From an uncultured Alistipes sp. (GTDB taxonomy: Bacteria > Bacteroidota > Bacteroidia > Bacteroidales > Rikenellaceae): 64,000 nucleotides of DNA. Shown in pieces: positions 18,857 through 28,920 of the stretch. The notes under the pieces are model-generated. The model saw only the letters and a program-made list of their open reading frames with translations. It was not told the DNA's origin and did no database searches. The stretch covers positions 62,001 to 126,000 of the forward strand of contig NZ_CAJTXD010000002.1 of NCBI RefSeq assembly GCF_910580175.1, in the 5' to 3' direction. How positions within the stretch are numbered: the stretch's first letter is position 1; each line of letters starts with the position of its first letter. The position numbers and the translations under genes were made by a program.

Positions 18857-21800
18857 ATGCGATCCATTTTACTTGTCGCGGCCCTGCTTGCGGGCATGGT
18901 GCCGACCGTGGCGCAGAGTGTGAAGCCTGCCGCCGTCAACGAGGATTATTCGTGGAACGACCCGTCCGTCGGGGGGCGCACCTTGCGTTACCGGCCTGCG
19001 GGCAACGGCGTGGAGATCATCGACGGCAGGCGGCGTTTCAATCGGGCGCTCTACGGCGCCTACACGGGTTTCCGTCTGGAGTGCAGCGATGTGCCCGAAT
19101 TCGGGCTGTACCTGCCACGCATGGGCGGCAACCTGCTGTTCGACATCCCCTACGAACATTGTACGGCTCGTTATGAGGCGGGGCGCATGCTCTACCGGCT
19201 CGACGACCGGGCCGAGATCGAGGCGCAGGTGCTCCGCACGGAGGATGCGGCCTTGTGGCGCATCGCCAACCTCGGCGCCCAGCCGCTGCGTGTAGGCCTG
19301 CGTTTCGGCGGAGTCGCCGACGTGAAGTTTTACCGCGAGGGCGACATCGGCGTCGACAAACCCGACTGCTTCGCGTTCAAGCCCGAATATTGCCGGGGCA
19401 ACGTCTATACCGTCGACCGCGATCGGGTCGAGGTGGAATATGGCCGGAAAAAGCGTTCGGTGCTGCGGCTCACGCTGCCGACCGACGACATCGGAGTTGC
19501 CGACCCTCCGGCCCTGACGGCGACGTTCGTTCTGTCTCCGGGCGAAACGCGTTATATGGCCGTCTATCCCGAAATTTCGGGCGGCGACTTCTCGTCCGAT
19601 GCTTTGCCCGCCCGCTTCGCCGAAGCCGAGTCCCGGCGTGCCGAGTTGGCCGGTGCGTTGACCATGCGTACGCCCGACCCCTACATCACGCCCATCGGCG
19701 AAGCGTTGGCCTTGGCCGCCGACGGTCTGTGGAGCGGCGAGGTGTGGCTGCACGGCGCCGTAGGGTGGCGCGCCCCGTACAGCGGCTGGCGCGGCGCCTA
19801 TGTGGGCGATGCCTTGGGCTGGCACGAGCGGGCGCGCAAGCATTTCGACACCTACGCTGCCAACCAGGCGACCGGCATCCCGCCCCTCTATGGTCATCCG
19901 CGGCAGGATTCGGCGCTCAACCTGGCCCGGGCCGAAAAGCTGTGGGGCACGCAGATGTACAGCGACGGGTATATCGCCCGACGCCCCGGCAAAAAGGAGG
20001 AGATGTCGCACTACGACATGAACTTGTGTTACATCGACGAATTGCTGCGCCATCTGGCTTGGACGGGCGACCGGGAGTATGCCCGGAAGATTTTCCCCGT
20101 CATCGAGCGGCATCTGGCGTGGGAGAAGCGCAACTTCGACCCCGACGGCGACCACCTCTACGATGCCTATTGTTGCATCTGGGCCAGCGATGCGCTTTAT
20201 TATTCGGGCGGCGCCGTGACCCATTCGACTGCTTATAATTACTATGCCAACCGCAAGGCGGCCGAAATAGCCGCTCTGCTGGGACTCGATCCGGCGCCTT
20301 ACCGGGCCGAGGCCGACGCCATTCTGGAGGCGCTCAACGCCACGTTGTGGATGGACGACCGCGGCCATTGGGCCGAGTGCAAGGATTTGATGGGCCACGC
20401 CCGGCTGCACCCCGATGCTGCCCTGTGGACGATCTACCATGCCATCGATTCCGAAACCGCCGATCCATTCCAGGCTTACGCCGCCACGCGGTACGTCGAT
20501 ACCGAAATTCCGCACATTCCTCTTCGAGCCGAAGGAGTGGAGGAGGGGTATGCCGTCGTTTCGACCACCGATTGGAAGCCCTATTCGTGGAGCATCAACA
20601 ATGTGGCCGTCGCCGAGGTCATGCACACGGCGTTGGCTTATTGGCAGGCCGGACGCGCCGAGGAGGCGTTCCGGTTGATGAAAAGCGTCGCGCTCGACAA
20701 CATGTACATGGGCGCCTCGCCGCTCAATTTCGGCCAGATCAGCCACTACGACGCCGCACGCGGCGAGTGTTACCGCGACTTCGGCGATCCCGTGGGCGTG
20801 TGGGCCAGAGCGCTGGTCGAGGGCCTCTACGGCATCCGGCCCGATGCGCTCAACGGGCGGCTGGCGATCCGGCCCGGATTCCCCGCGGCCTGGAACGATG
20901 CCGAGGTCTCGATGCAGGATCTGGCTTATAAGTTCGTCCGCAAGGGGCAGCGCGACATCTACCGGATCGAGCAGCGTTTCGAACACCCCCTCGCTGTGCA
21001 GCTTTGCTTGCGGGCACGCGGAAGCGTCCGCGAGGTGCTCGTCGACGGCCGCAAGGCTTCGTGGTGTCTCGAAGAACCTTCGGTGGGCGCCGCGACCGTG
21101 ATCGTCGAGGTCGGGTCGGCGCGCCGTGCGACCGTCGAGGTCGTGTGGGGCAAAGAGGATAAAGTTCGCTTCATGGGGGCCGAGAAACGCTTGGGCCATA
21201 CGCTTTTCCGCGAGGTCGCGGCCGGCGGGTTGCGGTGGTGGCGCTCCGAGGAGCTGCCGCGCGAGACTGCGCCTGTCGTCGAGGCGGGCTTCGACGAAAT
21301 CGTTACTTCCGAGTGCGAGCCGGTCGTCATGGATTTCAACGCATCGGTCGACGATATCTTCAGAAACCGTTACCTTTCGCCCCGTCCTGCGTGCACCACC
21401 TTGCAGATTCCCGTGCAGGGCATCGGCGAGTGGTGCCATCCTACCCAGACGGCCGAGATCGACGACAGCGGCCTGCGTGCGCTGGTCGGCGACGACGGGG
21501 TGCTGAACACCTCCGTCGGCATTCCGTTCCGCACGCCTCGCGAGGGCCGCAACATCCTCTACACCTCCTTGTGGGACAACTATCCCGATGCAGCCATGGT
21601 GCCGCTGGCAGGCCGGGCGTCGCACGCCTACCTGTTGCTGGCCGGGTCGACCAACCACATGCAGTACGGCATCGCCAACGGCGCGGTGCGCATCCGCTAT
21701 AAGGACGGCACGGTGCAGACGCTCGATCTGGTCAACCCCACGACTTGGGTGCCCATCGAGCAGGACATCTACTACGATGACTATGCGTTCCGCCCCGAGG

Positions 21801-22027
21801 AGGGCGCCGTGCGTCCTTTGCGCATCCACTTCGGATCGGGGCTTGTCAGCCGCTGCCTGGGCGACGAACTGGGCATCGAGGGGGTTTACGGCCGGTCGAT
21901 CGACGGCGGTGCCGGCTTGCTTTTGGATGTGCGGCTCGATCCGTCGCGCGAACTCGATGCGCTGGAATTGGAAACTTTGTCGAACGACGTGGTAATCGGT
22001 TTGATGGCCATTACGTTGCAAAGGTAG
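18857..22027 (+). CDS. DUF4450-type six-hairpin glycosidase-like protein
   Basis: A 1056-aa protein with a signal peptide (cleavage near residue 19, VAQSV). The N-terminal region (about 30-270, NEDYSWNDPSVGGRTLRYRP) is like DUF4450. A six-hairpin alpha/alpha barrel follows (about 280-700, GWRGAYVGDALGWHERARKHF, DGDHLYDAYCCIWASDALYY, STTDWKPYSWSINNVAVAE), then C-terminal beta domains. Acidic residues in the barrel could be catalytic, but none can be assigned. It starts 12 bp after the previous gene, and its stop lies within a dispersed repeat element. Its presence here suggests an enzyme acting on rhamnogalacturonan fragments. Activity is unknown from the sequence. Confidence 0.65.
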   Translation: MRSILLVAALLAGMVPTVAQSVKPAAVNEDYSWNDPSVGGRTLRYRPAGNGVEIIDGRRRFNRALYGAYTGFRLECSDVPEFGLYLPRMGGNLLFDIPYEHCTARYEAGRMLYRLDDRAEIEAQVLRTEDAALWRIANLGAQPLRVGLRFGGVADVKFYREGDIGVDKPDCFAFKPEYCRGNVYTVDRDRVEVEYGRKKRSVLRLTLPTDDIGVADPPALTATFVLSPGETRYMAVYPEISGGDFSSDALPARFAEAESRRAELAGALTMRTPDPYITPIGEALALAADGLWSGEVWLHGAVGWRAPYSGWRGAYVGDALGWHERARKHFDTYAANQATGIPPLYGHPRQDSALNLARAEKLWGTQMYSDGYIARRPGKKEEMSHYDMNLCYIDELLRHLAWTGDREYARKIFPVIERHLAWEKRNFDPDGDHLYDAYCCIWASDALYYSGGAVTHSTAYNYYANRKAAEIAALLGLDPAPYRAEADAILEALNATLWMDDRGHWAECKDLMGHARLHPDAALWTIYHAIDSETADPFQAYAATRYVDTEIPHIPLRAEGVEEGYAVVSTTDWKPYSWSINNVAVAEVMHTALAYWQAGRAEEAFRLMKSVALDNMYMGASPLNFGQISHYDAARGECYRDFGDPVGVWARALVEGLYGIRPDALNGRLAIRPGFPAAWNDAEVSMQDLAYKFVRKGQRDIYRIEQRFEHPLAVQLCLRARGSVREVLVDGRKASWCLEEPSVGAATVIVEVGSARRATVEVVWGKEDKVRFMGAEKRLGHTLFREVAAGGLRWWRSEELPRETAPVVEAGFDEIVTSECEPVVMDFNASVDDIFRNRYLSPRPACTTLQIPVQGIGEWCHPTQTAEIDDSGLRALVGDDGVLNTSVGIPFRTPREGRNILYTSLWDNYPDAAMVPLAGRASHAYLLLAGSTNHMQYGIANGAVRIRYKDGTVQTLDLVNPTTWVPIEQDIYYDDYAFRPEEGAVRPLRIHFGSGLVSRCLGDELGIEGVYGRSIDGGAGLLLDVRLDPSRELDALELETLSNDVVIGLMAITLQR

Positions 22028-22092
22028 TGCAAGGCGAGGGCAGGAGCAATCTTGTTTGTGTTTTGCCGTGCCGCAGCCGATTTTTGAAAAGA
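22015..22092. repeat. Dispersed intergenic repeat, copy 1
   Basis: About 75 bp running GCAAAGGTAGTGCAAGGCGAG, then CTTGTTTGTGTTTTGCCG, then GCCGCAGCCGATTTTTGAAA. It is clearly related to the two tandem copies at 56688-56830. The stop codon of the upstream gene is inside the element. Read on the minus strand it contains TACCTTTG, a match to the -7 promoter consensus. Confidence 0.75.
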
Positions 22093-22099
22093 TAATAAC

Positions 22100-24907
22100 A
22101 TGAGACAATCGCTTCTTCTGTTTTGTTGGTTCGCCGCATGGGCCGCGTGGGTGCCGGTCGGAGCATCGCCCCGGCCGTCGGCTCCCGTTTCCGTTGCGGA
22201 TTCGGTGCCGGCCCGTCCCGAGCACAAGCCTTATGTGCGTTGGTGGTGGCTGGGCAGCGCTGTCGACAGCCGGGGACTGGATTGGAACCTTTCCGAGTTC
22301 GCCCGGCAGGGCATCGGCGGGGTGGAGATCACGCCCATCTATGGCGTGCGGGGCAACGAAGCCAACGACTTGCGTTACCTTTCGCCCGAGTGGATGGAGG
22401 CCTACGCATATACCGTCGCCCGGGCTGCCGAGCTGGGTTTGCAGGTCGACATGAACAACGGCACGGGGTGGCCTTTCGGCGGCCCGTGGGTCACGACGGA
22501 CGAGAGCGCCCAGAAATATATTCTCGAAACCCATGCGTTGCGGGCCGGCGCGCGGCTCGATGGGCCGTTGCGCCCGGCCGACGCCCGGCAGCAGGCCGTG
22601 GCGCAGTTGCAAGCCCTGCAAGCCGTGTGCGGCGACCGGCGCCTCGATCTGATGCCCCATGTCGCGGCCGACGGCTCGCTCGACTGGACGGCTCCCGGGG
22701 GCGACTGGACGCTCTATGCGCTCTATGCCGGGCGCACGTTCCAGAAAGTCAAGCGCGCCGCGCCGGGCGGCGAGGGACTGGTGCTCAACCACTATAACCG
22801 CGCGGCTGTCGAGCGCTATCTGGCCCGTTTCGACCGGGCGTTCGCTGCATCAGACGCTCCGTGGCCCGACACGTTTTTCAACGATTCGTTCGAGGTCTAC
22901 GGCGCCAGTTGGGATGCGACGCTCTTCGACGAGTTCGAGCGCGACCACGGCTACCGCTTGCAGGATTATCTGCCAGAATTCGCTGCGGCGGGTGCCGACG
23001 ACCTCTCGGCCCGCATCGTGCGCGATTACCGGCAGACGTTGGCCGACATGCTCTTGCGCAACTTCACGCAGACGTGGGTCGGCTGGGCGCATGCCCGCGG
23101 CTGCCGCGTCCGCAACCAGGCCCACGGCTCGCCGGGCAACATCTTCGATTTCTATGCCGCGGTCGACATCCCCGAGTGCGAGTCGTTCGGCCGTACGGAG
23201 TTCGCGATTCCAGGTTTGCGCCGCGATTCCGACGCCAAGCCCAGCGATGCCGACCCCGCGGTGCTGAAGTTCGCTTCGTCGGCTGCCCACGTCACGGGCA
23301 AGCGCCTCGTTTCGTGCGAGACGCTCACTTGGCTGACCGAGCACTTCCATACTTCGCTGGCCCAGTGCAAGCCCGAGATCGACCAGATTCTGGCTTCGGG
23401 CGTCAACCATGTCTATTTCCACGGCGCACCCTATTCGCCGCAGGGCGCGGCATTCCCGGGGTGGTTGTTCTATGCTTCGATCAACCTGTCGCCCGCAGCT
23501 ACGCTCTGGCGCGATGCCGGCGGGTTGTTCGACTACGTGGCCCGCTGCCAGCGCTTCTTGCAGGAGGGCGCGCCTGACAACGAGGTGCTTCTGTACATCC
23601 CTATGGAGGATATCGGACGTTCGCAGCAGGGCAAGAATCTGCTGCTTTTCGACATTCACAAGATGGAGCGGACGATGCCCGCCTTGAAGCGCACCATGAA
23701 TGCTATCGTGCGCGGCGGCTACGATGCCGATTACATTTCCGACCGATACCTGCAACGATTGCAAGTAGCAGACGGGATGTGCGTTACTGATGCCGGCACC
23801 CGCTATAAGATGCTCGTGCTGCCCGACTGCCGGTTGATCCCGCACGAAACCCTCGCCAAGGTGCTGGAGTTGGCGCGCTGCGGGGCCACGGTCGTCTTTC
23901 TGGGGCGTTATCCCGACGACGTGCCGGGATTCGCCCGTCTCGAAAGCCGCCGCAAGACGCTCGGCCGGTTCCTTCGGCAACTTCCCGCTGCCGACTTCGG
24001 ACGTTCGGCGGAGCATGCGTTCGGCCGAGGGCGTATCCTTACCGGCTGCGACCTCGCCGAATTGCTGGCCGCTGCGGGCGCCACGCGCGAGCCGCTCAAG
24101 GAGGCGGGCTGCCAGCTGATCCGACAGAGCGGCGATGCCGGCAAACGCTACTTCCTTTGGCTGACTCGGGGGCCGGCTCTCGACGGTTGGTACGAAATCG
24201 GCGCTGCGGCCCGGCAGGTCGTGGTTGCCGATCCGCTGACCGGGCGCCGGGGCACGGCGGCTTCGCGTCCCACCGGCCGCGGCACCACGGAGGTCTATCT
24301 CCAGTTGCAGCCCGGCGAGTCGTTGTTGCTGGAGACGCGCATGCAGTCTTGCGGCGGCGACGTTCCCGTCTGGCGCTATGCCGAGCGCTTCGGCGAGGGG
24401 ATCGAGGGGCGCGACTGGGAGTTGTCGTTCCCCGATGCGGAGCCGGCCGTCGACAGCGTTTTCCGGCTCGACGGCCCTTGTTCATGGACGGATCTTTCGC
24501 CCGAGTTGGCCGTATTTTGCGGCACGGGGCGCTATGCCGCCCGCTTTACTGTGCCCGATCCTGCGGCGGCCGACGAATGGGTGCTCGATCTGGGCGGCCT
24601 GTGCGAATCGGCTCGTGTGCGGATCAATGGCCACGATGCCGGCATCGTCTGGGCGGTGCCGTTCCGGCTGGAGGTCGGGCGCTGGCTCGTCGCGGGCGAC
24701 AACCTCTTCGAAATCGAAGTTACCAATCTGCCGGCCAACCGCATCGCCGACTACGACCGGCGCGGCATACAATGGCGCAAGTTCAAGGATGCCAACGTCG
24801 TCAGCGCGCTCAACCGGCCGCTCGACACCTCGGCGTGGGCGCCCGAGCCTTCGGGACTGAACGGTGCCGTAAAACTCTATCCTGTCACAACAAAAACCAT
24901 TCGATAA
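22100..24907 (+). CDS. GH106 alpha-L-rhamnosidase
   Basis: A 935-aa protein with an N-terminal signal peptide (about 1-24). A GH106-like catalytic core follows: RWWWLGSAVDSRGLDWNL at about residue 47, GIGGVEITPIYG, MNNGTGWPFGGPWVT and DTFFNDSFEVYGASWD (about 256-270). The C-terminal region has a galactose-binding-like beta-sandwich (about 780-900). GH106 enzymes remove terminal alpha-L-rhamnose from rhamnogalacturonan and related glycans, which would feed RhaT and the rhamnose pathway in the same block. It is followed 2 bp later by the GH105 gene. Confidence 0.88.
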   Translation: MRQSLLLFCWFAAWAAWVPVGASPRPSAPVSVADSVPARPEHKPYVRWWWLGSAVDSRGLDWNLSEFARQGIGGVEITPIYGVRGNEANDLRYLSPEWMEAYAYTVARAAELGLQVDMNNGTGWPFGGPWVTTDESAQKYILETHALRAGARLDGPLRPADARQQAVAQLQALQAVCGDRRLDLMPHVAADGSLDWTAPGGDWTLYALYAGRTFQKVKRAAPGGEGLVLNHYNRAAVERYLARFDRAFAASDAPWPDTFFNDSFEVYGASWDATLFDEFERDHGYRLQDYLPEFAAAGADDLSARIVRDYRQTLADMLLRNFTQTWVGWAHARGCRVRNQAHGSPGNIFDFYAAVDIPECESFGRTEFAIPGLRRDSDAKPSDADPAVLKFASSAAHVTGKRLVSCETLTWLTEHFHTSLAQCKPEIDQILASGVNHVYFHGAPYSPQGAAFPGWLFYASINLSPAATLWRDAGGLFDYVARCQRFLQEGAPDNEVLLYIPMEDIGRSQQGKNLLLFDIHKMERTMPALKRTMNAIVRGGYDADYISDRYLQRLQVADGMCVTDAGTRYKMLVLPDCRLIPHETLAKVLELARCGATVVFLGRYPDDVPGFARLESRRKTLGRFLRQLPAADFGRSAEHAFGRGRILTGCDLAELLAAAGATREPLKEAGCQLIRQSGDAGKRYFLWLTRGPALDGWYEIGAAARQVVVADPLTGRRGTAASRPTGRGTTEVYLQLQPGESLLLETRMQSCGGDVPVWRYAERFGEGIEGRDWELSFPDAEPAVDSVFRLDGPCSWTDLSPELAVFCGTGRYAARFTVPDPAAADEWVLDLGGLCESARVRINGHDAGIVWAVPFRLEVGRWLVAGDNLFEIEVTNLPANRIADYDRRGIQWRKFKDANVVSALNRPLDTSAWAPEPSGLNGAVKLYPVTTKTIR

Positions 24908-24909
24908 CC

Positions 24910-26040
24910 ATGAAAAAACTGCTTACGTTCGTGCTGCTCTGCCTGACGGCGGCGACGGCCGGCGCCCAGGAGATTCCCTCGCGCAAAGAGACCCTCAAGA
25001 CGATGGTGCGGGTCAACGACTACTTCATGAAGAAGTTCGCCGATCCGACGGCCGTCATGCCTTATTATTCGCGCAAAAAAGTCTATGAGTCCAACATCTG
25101 GACGCGGGCCGTCTACTACGAGGGACTGATGGCGCTTTATTCGGTCTATCCTGAGAACCGTTACTACGACTATGCCTGCCGCTGGGCCGATTTCCACAAG
25201 TGGGGCATGCGCAAGGACGACACCACAACGCGCAATGCCGACAACTATTGTTGCTCGCAGACCTACATCGACCTCTACGAGCTGTGCCCCGAGCCGCACC
25301 GGCTGACCAAAACGCTGGCTTCGATGAACATGTTGGTCAACACGCCGCAGATCGACGATTGGACATGGATCGACGCCATCCAGATGGGGATGCCCGTGCT
25401 CTCGAAGCTGGGCCGGCTGAAAGGCGATGCCCGCTATTTCGAAAAAGCCTGGGAGATGTATGCCTGGAGCCGCAATACGCTCGCCGGGGGACTCTACAAC
25501 CCCAAGGAGGGGCTGTGGTGGCGCGACAAGGATTTCGTGCCGCCCTACAAGGAACCCAACGGACGCAACTGCTACTGGTCGCGCGGCAACGGCTGGGTCG
25601 TGGCGGCTCTGGTGCGCGTATTGCAGGACATTCCGGCCGACGAGCCGCACCGCGCCACTTACATTGCCGACCTCAAGGCCATGTGCAAGGCGCTGAAAGC
25701 CTGCCAGCGCGAGGACGGCTTCTGGAACGTCAGCCTCCACGACGAATCGAACTTCGGCGGCAAGGAGACCAGCGGCACGGCGCTTTTCGTCTACGGCATG
25801 GCGTGGGGTATCAACAACGGCGTGCTCGACCGCAAGGAGTATCTGCCCGTGGTGCTCAAGGCGTGGAACGCCATGGTCTCCGAGGCCGTGCATCCCAACG
25901 GTTTCTTGGGTTATGTGCAGGGCACGGGCAAGGAACCCAAGGACGGACAGCCGGTCAAGTACGATTCGGTGCCCGATTTCGAGGACTACGGCACGGGGTG
26001 CTTCCTGCTGGCCGGGTCGGAAGTCTATAAGTTGCAATAA
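24910..26040 (+). CDS. GH105 unsaturated (rhamno)galacturonyl hydrolase
   Basis: A 376-aa protein with a signal peptide (cleavage after TAGA, about residue 19) and a YteR/RhiN-like alpha/alpha barrel. Typical segments are YESNIWTRAVYYEGLMALY (about 60), ADNYCCSQTYIDLYEL, DDWTWIDAIQMGMPVLSKLG (about 150, with the family Asp), YWSRGNGWVVAALVRVL (about 220) and the closing DYGTGCFLLAGSEVYKL. It removes the 4,5-unsaturated uronate left by pectin lyases from the non-reducing end, in the periplasm. It complements the PL1 enzyme and the rhamnosidase. The gene is complete. Confidence 0.93.
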   Translation: MKKLLTFVLLCLTAATAGAQEIPSRKETLKTMVRVNDYFMKKFADPTAVMPYYSRKKVYESNIWTRAVYYEGLMALYSVYPENRYYDYACRWADFHKWGMRKDDTTTRNADNYCCSQTYIDLYELCPEPHRLTKTLASMNMLVNTPQIDDWTWIDAIQMGMPVLSKLGRLKGDARYFEKAWEMYAWSRNTLAGGLYNPKEGLWWRDKDFVPPYKEPNGRNCYWSRGNGWVVAALVRVLQDIPADEPHRATYIADLKAMCKALKACQREDGFWNVSLHDESNFGGKETSGTALFVYGMAWGINNGVLDRKEYLPVVLKAWNAMVSEAVHPNGFLGYVQGTGKEPKDGQPVKYDSVPDFEDYGTGCFLLAGSEVYKLQ

Positions 26041-26055
26041 ATTTAAGCGAGGTAT

Positions 26056-28920
26056 ATGCGCCGGTTCCTGTTCGTTCTTTCACTGCTTCTTTGCTCTGTC
26101 GGCCTCTTTGCCCAGGCTCCCCATCCCGAACGCGTCTATCTTTCGGGCCGGGGAACGGACGATGCCGTGATGTGGGATTTCCGTTGTTCGGCCGGGCGGA
26201 ACAGCGGCGCCTGGCACAAGATCGGCGTGCCCGGCTGCTGGGAACTGCAAGGGTTCGGCGACTACACCTACGGCCGCTGGTACACCGTCAAGGGTGCCCG
26301 GCCCAGCGATGAGGAGGGCCTCTACCGGCGGCGCTTCGACGTGCCTGCCGGGTGGGCGGGGCGTCGGGTAAAGCTCTTTTTCGACGGCGTGCTGACTGAT
26401 GCAGAGGTTTGGGTCAACGGACGCCCGGCCGGCGAAGTCCATCGGGGCGGATTCTACCGCTTCAGCTACGACATCACGCCATTGGTGCATTTCGGGCGGC
26501 GCAACCTGCTGGAGGTGCGGGTCGCCAAACACTCGGCGAACAAGAGCGTCAACGCGGCCGAGCGCCGGGCCGACTGGTGGCTCTATGGCGGCATCTACCG
26601 GCCGGTATGGCTGGAGACGGTGCCGCAAACCAACATCCGTCGTCATCTGCTCGACGCTTCGCACGACGGCCGGCTGCGGGTGCTCGTGGATGCCGAGGGC
26701 GACACGCAGGGCCATTCGTTCCGTCTTTCGCTGCGGGCCTTGACCGATGGCGCGCCTTTGGCGACGGTCGGCGGCGCAACGAGCGTCACGGTGCCGCTCG
26801 CCGGTGCCGAAACCCTGTCGGAGAGTGCTTGGGCCGATGTCCGCCCTTGGTCGACCGAGGCCCCGAATCTCTATGTGGCGCGGCTCGAACTACTCGATTC
26901 CGCAGGCCGGACAATTCAGCAGCGCGAAACGCGGGTGGGCTTCCGCACGGTGGAGTTCGTGCCGCAGGACGGCATCTATCTCAACGGCCGCAAACTGGTA
27001 ATGAAGGGGATTAACCGCCATTCGTTCTCGGTCGACGGCGGCCGGGCGACGAGCGCGGCGTTGAGCCGGATCGACGCCGAACTGATCCGCGGCATGAACA
27101 TGAACGCCGTGCGTTCGCATTATCCGCCCGACGAGCATTTTCTGGACATGTGCGATTCGCTGGGGCTGGTCTATATTGACGAGCTGGCCGGCTGGCACGG
27201 CGCCTACGATACGCCCACGGGGACGAAGCTCCTCGGCGAGATGATCGACCGCGATGCGAACCATCCGTGCATCGTGCTTTGGAGCAACGGCAACGAGGGC
27301 GGATGGAACACAAAAGTAGACACCCTTTTCGCATGCCGCGACCGCTTGCAGCGCCGGCACACGATCCATCCGTGGGCCGATTTCGACGGCATCGATACAC
27401 ACCATTATCCCGCCTACCTGACGGGGGTCGGGCGGTTTACCAATGGTCATAAGGTCTTCCTGCCCACCGAGTTCATGCACGCCATGTACGACCAGGGCGG
27501 CGGCGCGGGCTTGCGCGATTTCTGGGATCGGTGGTGTGCGTCGCCTTTCTTCGCCGGCGGGTTCGTCTGGGCCTTCTGCGACGAGGCGCCGCGCCGCAGC
27601 GACCGCGGGGGCGTGCTCGATTCCGACGGGTCGAATGCTCCGGACGGCGTGGTGGGGCCTCGACGCGAGAAAGAGGGGAGCTTCCATGCCATCCGTGCAC
27701 AATGGTCGCCGTTGAGGATCAAGCCTTTTGTCGTTACCGAAAGGTTCGACGGCTCGTTTTTGGTAACTAACGAATATTTGTTCACGTCCTTGTCGCAGTG
27801 CCGCATGACCTATGCCGTGCGCACGTGTCCCTCGCCTTTGGAGGGGCAAGAGACCGAGGTGCGGACGATCGCTTCGGGCGATGTGGCGCTGCCCGATGCG
27901 GCGCCGGGCGAGACCCGCACGGCCCGGTTCGCGCTGCCTCCCGATTTCCGCGAGGGCGATGTGCTGGAGCTGGAGGCTTTCGGCCCCGACGGACGGAGCA
28001 TCTGCGAGTGGAGTTGGCCGATCCGGTTCGCCCGAGATTATTTCGATCGTCATGCCGATGCCGGGTCGTCGACCGTAGTGCCGTCCGTGGCGATCTGTAC
28101 GGATTCGACGATCGAGCTGCGCAGCTGCGACGTGCAGGTCGCGTTCGATGCGGTTACGGGCATGTTGCGCGGGGTGCGGTCGGCAGATCGGGAAGTGCCG
28201 TTCAACAACGGCCCGGTGGCCATCGGCATGAAGATGCGCTTCGATCCGTCCCGCAGCGGCGTGCGCAATACGCCTGAAGGTGCCGTTTTCTGTGCGCGTT
28301 ATCGGGGCGGGGTCGATTCGATCGTCTGGCGCCTGACACCCGGCGGACTGCTGGAGATGAAAGCGCTGTTGCTGAACCGCGCTTCGGGCGGCGGCGGCTT
28401 CGACGACGCGTTTACCGATACGGAGGTCTACAACTTGGGATTCTCCTTTTCCTATCCGGAGACGAGCTGCACGGGCATGCGTTGGCTGGGCCGTGGCCCC
28501 TATCGGGTGTGGAAGAATCGCATCGAGGGTACGCGCCACGGCATCTGGCACAAGGTCTACAACGATACGGTAACGGGCGAGAGTTTCGAGAACCTGGTAT
28601 ATCCTGAGTTCAAGGGCTACCATGCGGGGCTTTATTGGGCGACGCTCGAAAGCGACACAGCGCCGTGGAGCGTCCATGCGTTGAGCGACGGGATTTTTTT
28701 GCGTATCTTCACGCCGCGCGAACCTGATGGCCGGCAGGAGGATACGATGCCGGCATTCCCTGCGGGCGACATCTCTTTTCTGCTCGATATTCCGGCTATC
28801 CGGTCGTTCAAACCTATCGAACAGCAAGGCCCCGGCAGCCAGCCGGGCAACATCCGCATCAAGAAAGGCGATGAGGGACTGCACATCGACCTGATGTTCG
28901 ATTTCCGGCAGAAGAAATAA
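26056..28920 (+). CDS. GH2 beta-galactosidase-type glycoside hydrolase
   Basis: A 954-aa secreted enzyme with a signal peptide (cleavage after FAQ, about residue 20). It has a sugar-binding jelly roll (about 45-190, WHKIGVPGCWELQGFGDY), an Ig-like domain, then a TIM barrel with GINRHSF (about 318), the acid/base Glu414 in WSNGNEGGWN and the nucleophile Glu472 in PTEFMHAM. A C-terminal beta-galactosidase small-chain-like domain contains WLGRGPYRVWKNR. It probably removes galactose from rhamnogalacturonan-I side chains. It closes the co-directional pectin block. A degenerate 28-29-bp repeat begins in its last codons. Confidence 0.9.
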   Translation: MRRFLFVLSLLLCSVGLFAQAPHPERVYLSGRGTDDAVMWDFRCSAGRNSGAWHKIGVPGCWELQGFGDYTYGRWYTVKGARPSDEEGLYRRRFDVPAGWAGRRVKLFFDGVLTDAEVWVNGRPAGEVHRGGFYRFSYDITPLVHFGRRNLLEVRVAKHSANKSVNAAERRADWWLYGGIYRPVWLETVPQTNIRRHLLDASHDGRLRVLVDAEGDTQGHSFRLSLRALTDGAPLATVGGATSVTVPLAGAETLSESAWADVRPWSTEAPNLYVARLELLDSAGRTIQQRETRVGFRTVEFVPQDGIYLNGRKLVMKGINRHSFSVDGGRATSAALSRIDAELIRGMNMNAVRSHYPPDEHFLDMCDSLGLVYIDELAGWHGAYDTPTGTKLLGEMIDRDANHPCIVLWSNGNEGGWNTKVDTLFACRDRLQRRHTIHPWADFDGIDTHHYPAYLTGVGRFTNGHKVFLPTEFMHAMYDQGGGAGLRDFWDRWCASPFFAGGFVWAFCDEAPRRSDRGGVLDSDGSNAPDGVVGPRREKEGSFHAIRAQWSPLRIKPFVVTERFDGSFLVTNEYLFTSLSQCRMTYAVRTCPSPLEGQETEVRTIASGDVALPDAAPGETRTARFALPPDFREGDVLELEAFGPDGRSICEWSWPIRFARDYFDRHADAGSSTVVPSVAICTDSTIELRSCDVQVAFDAVTGMLRGVRSADREVPFNNGPVAIGMKMRFDPSRSGVRNTPEGAVFCARYRGGVDSIVWRLTPGGLLEMKALLLNRASGGGGFDDAFTDTEVYNLGFSFSYPETSCTGMRWLGRGPYRVWKNRIEGTRHGIWHKVYNDTVTGESFENLVYPEFKGYHAGLYWATLESDTAPWSVHALSDGIFLRIFTPREPDGRQEDTMPAFPAGDISFLLDIPAIRSFKPIEQQGPGSQPGNIRIKKGDEGLHIDLMFDFRQKK

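Noticed and set aside
18869..22792. 1307-codon open frame on the minus strand antisense to the DUF4450-type gene
   Set aside because: High-GC third positions keep antisense frames open. The translation has no domain or signal features, while the plus strand encodes a coherent secreted protein.
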